Below are positions 57,235 to 64,000 of a stretch of DNA of 64,000 bases, one piece after another (the first letter of the stretch is position 1; every line of letters begins with the position of its first letter). Location: the NCBI GenBank assembly GCA_946408345.1, contig CAMJRR010000003.1:114219-178218 (forward strand), written 5' to 3'. Made by a program: the position numbers and the translations under genes. The notes beneath the pieces were generated by a model. It did no database searches, was not told the DNA's origin, and was given only the letters and a program-made list of their open reading frames with translations. This stretch comes from an uncultured Bacteroidales bacterium (GTDB lineage Bacteria > Bacteroidota > Bacteroidia > Bacteroidales > F082).

Positions 57235-58326
57235 TTGCCTAATTTTGACCCCATAATGAGAATTTTACTTTTGCCCATAGCACTAATTTATCATATTGTT
57301 CTGACTATCAGACACAAACTATACGATTGGCACATCTTGAAATCCACACGGTTCGAGAAGCCTGTAATTTGCGTGGGCAACCTCAACCTTGGCGGGACAG
57401 GCAAAACACCACATACGGAATACCTTATTGAATTATTGAAAAATGACTATCATTTGGCCACCCTCAGCAGTGGCTATGGACGACGGTCAAAAGGTTTCAG
57501 ATTGGCCGATGCGTCATGCACCTATGAGGATTTGGGCGACGAACCGCTTCAATATTTCACGAAATACCCTGATATTCAAGTTGTCGTTGACAAGAATCGT
57601 GCAGAAGGTATAGTGCACCTGCTTTGGGAGCAGGGGGTCGAAATCGTTCTTTTGGACGACGCCTTCCAACATCGCAGAATAGATGCAGGCTTAAACATCT
57701 TATTGACAGATTACCAACATCTTTACTGCGATGACTTTCTCTTCCCTGCCGGCAATTTGCGCGATGTGAAGTCTGCTGCCAAACGAGCCGACATCATTGT
57801 TGTCAGCAAGGCACCCAAATCCATGAATGAAGAAGAAAAACAGCAGGTTGCCAATAAGTTGAAGCCTACAGAGAAACAAAAGGTTTTCTTTTCCTATTTG
57901 GAATACAACCAACTGAAACCTTTGACTGCCAGCGCAAGACAATTTGATGCCGATTCCGCAGCATCTGTCCTTCTATTCTGTGGCATCGCAAACCCCAACC
58001 CGTTGATTGACAGTCTAAATAAACAATACAAGCATCTTGAGGTAATGACTTTTGCAGACCATCATCCCTATTCGGAAAACGATGTAAATGCTATCCTCAA
58101 GCTCTTTGAAAACATGAGCAGAGAAAAGAAAATCATCGTCACCACCGAAAAAGATGCCGCGCGATTGACAAATTCTCCCTATCTTTGTCAGTTTAAAACC
58201 ACACCGTTGTACGCATTGCCTGTCAGTGTGCGTTTCCATGAAGAAGAAAAGTTTAACAAAGAAATATTGAATTATGTACGAAAGAATTCTCACGACTGTT
58301 GGTTATATCAAACTAAAAACCAATGA
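57235..58326 (+). CDS. lpxK: Tetraacyldisaccharide 4'-kinase
   Basis: VICVGNLNLGGTGKTPHTEYLIELL; LATLSSGYGRRSKGF; VLLDDAFQHRRI. Confidence 0.95.
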   Translation: MPNFDPIMRILLLPIALIYHIVLTIRHKLYDWHILKSTRFEKPVICVGNLNLGGTGKTPHTEYLIELLKNDYHLATLSSGYGRRSKGFRLADASCTYEDLGDEPLQYFTKYPDIQVVVDKNRAEGIVHLLWEQGVEIVLLDDAFQHRRIDAGLNILLTDYQHLYCDDFLFPAGNLRDVKSAAKRADIIVVSKAPKSMNEEEKQQVANKLKPTEKQKVFFSYLEYNQLKPLTASARQFDADSAASVLLFCGIANPNPLIDSLNKQYKHLEVMTFADHHPYSENDVNAILKLFENMSREKKIIVTTEKDAARLTNSPYLCQFKTTPLYALPVSVRFHEEEKFNKEILNYVRKNSHDCWLYQTKNQ

Positions 58327-59110
58327 TTTTCAGCCTGAAGTCGGGGTGGTGTTGGGCTCTGGCTTAGGTGGCTTGGCCAGCGGCATCGACGTCGAATATG
58401 CCATTCCCTATTCGGACATTCCGAACTTCCCCGTTTCCACGGTGAAAGGACACCAGGGACAGTTGCTTTTTGGCACCATCGCAGGTCGAAAAGTCATCGC
58501 CATGCAAGGCCGTTTCCACTATTACGAGGGCTATCCGATGAGCGAAGTCGCCTTCCCCATCCGCATGATGATGCAACTGGGCATCCAGTTCCTCATCCTC
58601 AGCAACGCCGCTGGTGGACTCAACCCGACCTTCCACGTGGGTGATATCATGATCATCAACGACCATATCCATGCCATGCCCAATCCCTTGATTGGTCCGC
58701 ACGACGAGCGTTTTGGCGAGCGCTTCCCCGACATGAGTGAGCCTTACGACAAACGCCTCATCAAGTTGGCCGACGAGATTGCTTTGGAAAAAGGCATTTG
58801 GGTGCAGCACGGCGTATATTGTTCCACTTCGGGCCCGACCTACGAGACGCCTGCCGAATGCCGTTACTTCCGTATCATCGGTGCCGACACCATCGGCATG
58901 TCGACGACGCCTGAGGTCATCGTGGCAAGACAAGGCAAGTTGCCCGTCTTCGGTTTGTCCATCGTTTCCGACATGGCCAATATCTATGGTTTGGACCATC
59001 CTATCACCATTACGCATGAGGAAGTCATCAAGGCCGTAAACGCTGTCGAGCCCAAACTCATCACCCTCATCACGGAACTCATCCGCCGCTCGAAAGAAAT
59101 CCAGTTCTGA
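58274..59110 (+). CDS. punA: Purine nucleoside phosphorylase
   Basis: VGVVLGSGLGGLASGIDVEYAIPYSDIPNFPVSTVKGHQGQL; QGRFHYYEGYPMSEVAFPIR. Confidence 0.93.
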   Translation: MYERILTTVGYIKLKTNDFQPEVGVVLGSGLGGLASGIDVEYAIPYSDIPNFPVSTVKGHQGQLLFGTIAGRKVIAMQGRFHYYEGYPMSEVAFPIRMMMQLGIQFLILSNAAGGLNPTFHVGDIMIINDHIHAMPNPLIGPHDERFGERFPDMSEPYDKRLIKLADEIALEKGIWVQHGVYCSTSGPTYETPAECRYFRIIGADTIGMSTTPEVIVARQGKLPVFGLSIVSDMANIYGLDHPITITHEEVIKAVNAVEPKLITLITELIRRSKEIQF

Positions 59111-59886
59111 TGGCCGTTTATTTCGTCACCGACTTCCATTTAGGCATCCCCTCGCTTGAGGACAGCCAAATGCGCGAGCGCAAGTTACTGCGCTTCCTTG
59201 ATGGCATTCGTCCAAATTGTGAAGAACTTTACCTAATGGGTGACTTGTTTGACTTTTGGTTCGAATACAAGACGGTGATTCCCAAGGGCTTTGTAAGGCT
59301 CCAAGGTAAATTGGCTGAGTTCACTGACGCAGGCATCCCGGTGCATATGTTCATCGGCAACCATGACCTTTGGAGTTTTGGCTATTTGCATGATGAACTA
59401 GGACTTGAGATGCATCGCGAGCCGGTCGTCAAGAACATCAAGGGCAAGAAGTTCTTTTTGGTTCATGGTGACGGCAGAGGTCCTGGCGATAAGGGCTATA
59501 AGTTCCTGAAGAAAGTGTTCGAATGCAAGTTCAACCAATGGCTGTTCCGCTGGTTGCATCCTGATTTGGGCATCGGTTTGGCTTTGAAATGGTCGCATAA
59601 TCATCGCTTGAAAAAGCTTAAGAACGAAGTGGAGCGTGGCTATTACAACGACATCCCAAAAACGCGCCTATATCAGTACGCCCAAGAACAAGCAAAGCTC
59701 GACCCAACGATTGATTTCTTCGTCTTCGGCCACCAACACAAGCCCATGCAGTATAAAACTGGCAACCATGCCTTGACGACCGTCGTAGGAAATTGGATTT
59801 ATGATTTCACATACGCGGTTTTTGATGGAGAGTCAGTGGAGTTGAGGCGATTTGGAGAAGAAAAGCTTTCAGAATCAAAACTTTGA
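59110..59886 (+). CDS. lpxH: UDP-2,3-diacylglucosamine diphosphatase
   Basis: VYFVTDFHLGIPSLEDSQMRERKLLRFLD; LMGDLFDFWFEY; GNHDLWSFGY; FVFGHQHKP. Confidence 0.9.
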   Translation: MAVYFVTDFHLGIPSLEDSQMRERKLLRFLDGIRPNCEELYLMGDLFDFWFEYKTVIPKGFVRLQGKLAEFTDAGIPVHMFIGNHDLWSFGYLHDELGLEMHREPVVKNIKGKKFFLVHGDGRGPGDKGYKFLKKVFECKFNQWLFRWLHPDLGIGLALKWSHNHRLKKLKNEVERGYYNDIPKTRLYQYAQEQAKLDPTIDFFVFGHQHKPMQYKTGNHALTTVVGNWIYDFTYAVFDGESVELRRFGEEKLSESKL

Positions 59887-59966
59887 AACGAATTCATTGC
59901 AAAAAACACTCATTCACCTATTACCGCTCATTCAAAAACGTTATTTTTGCAAAAAATCTACGCGGC

Positions 59967-62279
59967 ATGTCAGTCAAACGGCTCCATATCATTCTTCTAT
60001 TGTTCGTGGCTGTCGCCATGTCTTCGTGCAATATCAACCGTTTTGTCCCTGAGGGGAAATATTTGGTGAAGAAAAACAGCATCGCCATCGAGGGAAAAAA
60101 GACCAAAATCAGCAAGTCGGGGCTGTCGTCCTATATCACCCTCAAACCCTATAAAGATGCATTCCAAACCAATTTTCCCACATGGATTTACTACAAGGCG
60201 GAACAAAGACCTAAGAGCAAGATGTGGGCTTGGATGAATGAAACTTTCGGTAAGGCACCCGTATATTACGATGTGAAAGAAGCCAACAATTCGTCCACCC
60301 AAATGATGCGTTATCTCGACAACGTAGGTTACTTCCATTCCAAAGTGAACCACACGGTGAAAACGAGTCGAAAAAAAGCTACTGTCACCTATCATGTCTA
60401 CCCCGCCAAGCCTTATCATATCAAACAGTTCGACTATGTCATCAATGACACACTCATAGAGAGATACATCATGCGTGACAGCACCAAATTTGAGCCCAAA
60501 AAAGGCGACATCTACAACGCCTATTCCCTTGACGACCAGCGCGAAATCATCACTGAAAGAATGAAAAACTCGGGGTACTTCTTCTTCAATCGGGACGACA
60601 TCTTTTTTGAAGTGGACAGCAACTTCATGAACCATAGCATGGACATCACCATGCGATTGAAAGACAACAAATTGTCATATAAGAAGTACTATATTCGCAA
60701 TATCAGTGTTTATCCTAACTTCAGTGTCTTAAGAATGGGTGAAAAACCTACCGATTCTATCAAGCTTGATGTAGAAGTGGGCCCAAGAAAACGAAAAAAC
60801 ACTTGGGATTTCTACTACTTTGGCAAACCCGATGTGGACCCTCAAACCTTCAAACAATCCATCCATATCATAGAAGGATTTCCCTATAACCTAAGGAGCA
60901 TCACCAGCACCTATCAATCTTTGGGCAATTTCAGATTGTTTCGAAATATCAACATTGAGTTTGATACCGTTTCGGGGCCAAAAGACACTCTCAATCTGCT
61001 TGACTGTCGCATCACCATGCAGCAAAATGATCGGCATTCGTTTACTGTGCAAGCTGAAGGCACCAATTCGGAAGGTGATTTGGGCATCAAAGGTAGCCTT
61101 TCCTATTCCAACAAAAACATTTTCCACGGGGCTGAGACTTTTCAACTCAGCCTAAAAGGCGGGCTGGAAGTCCAGAAACTGGCAGGTGGCGAAAACCCTG
61201 AATCTGGCAATAGTGTTTTCAACACATGGGAATTTGGACTGACAGCTAGTGTGCTCTTCCCAAGGTTTTTAGGTCCCTTCTCCTCGCTCACCTTCGCAAG
61301 AGACTATCAGCCCACCACCACGGTTTCATTGGGTTTCAACTCGCAGACCAGATTCTATTATTCCCGATATGTTACCACCGCTTCCTACAGCTATGACTGG
61401 AAAAAGAACTATCGGTTAGGGCAAACGCTCACTCCCTTTTATCTCAACAGCGTGAAAATCGACAACATTAATCCAATTTTCCAAGAATACCTTGATGCTG
61501 AGACCAGTCAAAGGAAGAAAGCCCAATACACGAGTCATTTGCTGTTTGGCACACGCTATTCGCTGACTTACAACACGCAAAGAATCAACAAAACTGGCAG
61601 CTTCTTTTACGTTAGAGCCGATTTTGAGACGAGTGGAAACCTGCTTTCCTTGTTCAACAAGACCAAACTCATTACTGAGAATGAAGATGGTTCCCACGAA
61701 ATCTTCGGCATTCGTTATGCCCAATACGTCAGAAGCAGTTTCGACTTTAGGCAGCACCTCGACCTTGGCAAAGACAACTGGTTTGTGTTTCGACAATTCG
61801 TGGGTATTGGCTTGCCCTATGGTAATTCACAAGACATGCCTTTCGAACGCAGTTTCTACGGTGGTGGTGCCAATGGCCTGCGTGGTTGGCTATATCGTAC
61901 GGTGGGACCAGGTGGTTATATTCCCGTTTCCGACGATATCGAAAAGACTGGTGACTTGCAGCTGGAGTTCAATGCCGAATATCGTTTTCCATTATACAAC
62001 ATCGTCAACGGTGCTATCTTTGTTGATGCCGGTAATGTTTGGACCTATCATCCCAACGAATCCATGCCCAACAGCGAGTTTAGATTCGATACCTTCTACA
62101 AACAATTCGCAGTTGACGCGGGCATCGGTTTCAGACTGGATGTTTCTTTCCTCATACTCCGCTTCGACATCGCTTACGCCATGCGCAATCCCTACATGAA
62201 CAATGAGACAGGTAGCCATTGGCGTTTCGGCCAAGGCAACAACTTCAGATTGCAAGCCGGAATTGGCTATCCTTTTTAA
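59967..62279 (+). CDS. BamA/TamA-family outer membrane lipoprotein (TamL-like)
   Basis: Lipobox VAMSSCNINRFVPEGKYLVKKN; POTRA-like region; C-terminal barrel FERSFYGGGANGLRGWLYRTVGPGGY. Confidence 0.85.
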   Translation: MSVKRLHIILLLFVAVAMSSCNINRFVPEGKYLVKKNSIAIEGKKTKISKSGLSSYITLKPYKDAFQTNFPTWIYYKAEQRPKSKMWAWMNETFGKAPVYYDVKEANNSSTQMMRYLDNVGYFHSKVNHTVKTSRKKATVTYHVYPAKPYHIKQFDYVINDTLIERYIMRDSTKFEPKKGDIYNAYSLDDQREIITERMKNSGYFFFNRDDIFFEVDSNFMNHSMDITMRLKDNKLSYKKYYIRNISVYPNFSVLRMGEKPTDSIKLDVEVGPRKRKNTWDFYYFGKPDVDPQTFKQSIHIIEGFPYNLRSITSTYQSLGNFRLFRNINIEFDTVSGPKDTLNLLDCRITMQQNDRHSFTVQAEGTNSEGDLGIKGSLSYSNKNIFHGAETFQLSLKGGLEVQKLAGGENPESGNSVFNTWEFGLTASVLFPRFLGPFSSLTFARDYQPTTTVSLGFNSQTRFYYSRYVTTASYSYDWKKNYRLGQTLTPFYLNSVKIDNINPIFQEYLDAETSQRKKAQYTSHLLFGTRYSLTYNTQRINKTGSFFYVRADFETSGNLLSLFNKTKLITENEDGSHEIFGIRYAQYVRSSFDFRQHLDLGKDNWFVFRQFVGIGLPYGNSQDMPFERSFYGGGANGLRGWLYRTVGPGGYIPVSDDIEKTGDLQLEFNAEYRFPLYNIVNGAIFVDAGNVWTYHPNESMPNSEFRFDTFYKQFAVDAGIGFRLDVSFLILRFDIAYAMRNPYMNNETGSHWRFGQGNNFRLQAGIGYPF

Positions 62280-62282
62280 TCC

Positions 62283-63704
62283 ATGTTAAGCCGCAGCGAG
62301 CTATATGGAAAACTGGTGCAATCCTTCGGTTTCGAGCCCACCGACGGACAGGCTATCGTAATGTATCATTTGTCCGCCTTCCTACTTTCACAAAAAGAAA
62401 ACCCGACCTATATCTTAAGAGGCTACGCAGGAACTGGCAAGACCACATTGGTCAAAACTTTGGTGAGGACTTTGCCTTCACTCGGAATGAAGTACGTATT
62501 GATGGCACCTACTGGAAGAGCGGCCAAGGTACTCAGCATCTATACGGGAAAAGATGCGTCCACCATCCATCGCAGAATCTATCAGGCCAAGACCTTCCCG
62601 GATGGGAGCATTCATATTACGCGAGCCGAAAACAAATACAAAAATGCGCTTTTCATCGTAGATGAGGCTTCCATGATTGGAGAAATGAAAGACTTTGGCG
62701 AATCAAGTCTGCTTGACGACCTCTTAGGCTATGTCTTCAGCGGCGAAAATTGTAGACTGCTGCTCATTGGCGACACGGCACAACTGCCACCCGTTGGAAG
62801 CGTAAAGAGTCCCGCCTTGGACTGCGAATACTTGAAATCCGAGTTTCCGATTACAGCAGCTACCTTTGAGTTGACTGAAGTCAAGCGTCAAGCCTTGGAA
62901 TCGGGCATCTTGTACAATGCGACAGATATTCGTCAATTGCTCGGTCAAAATCTCTACGAATACGAGTTGCCACTTTTTCATCTGCAAGGTTTCAATGACA
63001 TCCAAAAGATTGAGCCAGAGACCTTTGAAGAGATACTACACAATGTATTCTCCAACACTTCAGACAATGAAGCCGTTATCATCTGCAAATCGAATAAACG
63101 CGCCAACATGTTCAATCAAGCCATTCGCGGCCGCATTCTCAATATCGAAGGAGAAATAGCCACGGGGGACAAGCTGATGGTGGTAAAAAACAATTATTAT
63201 TGGACAGAAGGCAATGACACGATGAGTTTCATCGCCAATGGCGACATGGCTGAGATTAGAAAAATCAAGCATTTCGATGAAATGTATGGATTCAGTTTTG
63301 CCGATGTGGAACTCAGCTTCACCGACTATCCCGGCGCTCCGAATGTAGAAGCCAAAATCCTACTTGACACCTTGAATAGCAATAGTCCTTCGCTGACGGA
63401 AGAGGAAAACAAAAAAATGTATTCAGCCATTGAAGAAGACTATATGGACATACCGAACCGAAGGGAACGTTACAAGGAGATGAAGAAGAATCCTTGGTTC
63501 AACGCCTTGCAGGTGAAGTTTGCCTACGCCCTCACTTGTCACAAGACCCAAGGCGGGCAATGGGCAAGCATATTCATTGATTCTTCGTTGAACCAGAAGG
63601 AAACGCTTGAGGTGGAAGACCTTCGTTGGCTTTACACCGCATTAACGCGTGCACAGGAACGGGTATATTTCGTGAATTTCAAGGAGGAGTTCTTCGAGGA
63701 GTAA
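62283..63704 (+). CDS. RecD-like ATP-dependent helicase (AAA/UvrD C)
   Basis: YILRGYAGTGKTTLVKTLVRTL; LMAPTGRAAKVLS; ALTCHKTQGGQWASIFID; LRWLYTALTRAQERVYFV. Confidence 0.93.
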   Translation: MLSRSELYGKLVQSFGFEPTDGQAIVMYHLSAFLLSQKENPTYILRGYAGTGKTTLVKTLVRTLPSLGMKYVLMAPTGRAAKVLSIYTGKDASTIHRRIYQAKTFPDGSIHITRAENKYKNALFIVDEASMIGEMKDFGESSLLDDLLGYVFSGENCRLLLIGDTAQLPPVGSVKSPALDCEYLKSEFPITAATFELTEVKRQALESGILYNATDIRQLLGQNLYEYELPLFHLQGFNDIQKIEPETFEEILHNVFSNTSDNEAVIICKSNKRANMFNQAIRGRILNIEGEIATGDKLMVVKNNYYWTEGNDTMSFIANGDMAEIRKIKHFDEMYGFSFADVELSFTDYPGAPNVEAKILLDTLNSNSPSLTEEENKKMYSAIEEDYMDIPNRRERYKEMKKNPWFNALQVKFAYALTCHKTQGGQWASIFIDSSLNQKETLEVEDLRWLYTALTRAQERVYFVNFKEEFFEE

Positions 63705-63717
63705 CCATATCATCTAA

Positions 63718-63752
63718 AAACAGAAAGCCCCGGCAGCTTGCTGCTGTCGGGG
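63718..63752 (-). terminator. GC-rich terminator hairpin at end of rRNA operon
   Basis: ccccggcag cttg..ctgtcgggg; U-rich on the minus strand side. Confidence 0.65.
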
Positions 63753-63763
63753 TCTCCGTTTAG

Positions 63764-63874
<111 letters not shown>

Positions 63875-63944
63875 TTGTCTCTCTCGGTCCGGCCTCCCGG
63901 CCTTCCCGGATGGGGTGAAACCGGACACAAGGGCAACCGCACAC

Positions 63945-64000
63945 CCGGGCGGAAGCGCTCGGGCCATTAGTGCCGCTCGGCTCAACGTGTCGCCACGCTC
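63945..64000 (-). rRNA. 23S ribosomal RNA, 3' end (runs off right edge)
   Basis: Minus strand GAGCGTGGCGACACGTTGAGCCGAGCGGCACTAATGGCCCGAGCGCTTCCGCCC; exact 3' end approximate. Confidence 0.75.

Noticed and set aside
58364-59017. 217 aa minus-strand ORF opposite punA
   Set aside because: Antisense to a confidently identified purine nucleoside phosphorylase.
63875-63944. GC-rich 23S-5S spacer as an unusual element
   Set aside because: High GC and short length are plausible for an rRNA spacer; no independent structure supported.

Overview
Bacteroidota (Bacteroidales-like) chromosomal window, assigned from gene content, TAnnTTTG-type promoters and T9SS sorting tails. Left to right: infB(partial)-nusA-rimP and tRNA-Gln on the minus strand; a CsgG / small lipoprotein / DUF4810 / DUF799 lipoprotein operon; a DUF2723 membrane protein; a ~10 kb minus-strand run of secreted proteins (T9SS-tailed YD-repeat-like paralogs, lipoproteins, BspA-like LRR proteins) with degenerate gene remnants; lgt; an ECF sigma unit and a GIN-domain protein; GH2 beta-mannosidase, cutC, a zeta-toxin pair and a GH20 hexosaminidase; a tricorn-like S41 protease; an orphan MNT nucleotidyltransferase; parAB-dapB-lepB; ftsK-lolA; exbB-exbD-tonB-folC; mazG; a PagL-like deacylase; an unusual Trp/Tyr- then Ser-rich lipoprotein; lpxK-punA-lpxH-tamL-like; a RecD-like helicase; 5S and the 3' end of 23S rRNA on the minus strand. 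The main unexplained signal is a set of degenerate 7-9 nt tandem 'word' arrays. Several are organised as inverted repeats, and many sit just upstream of start codons or between divergent promoters. Second is a ~150 nt strongly nested hairpin RNA candidate behind a Bacteroidota-type promoter at about 17.1-17.3 kb. All product names come from reading translations by eye; no database search was run.
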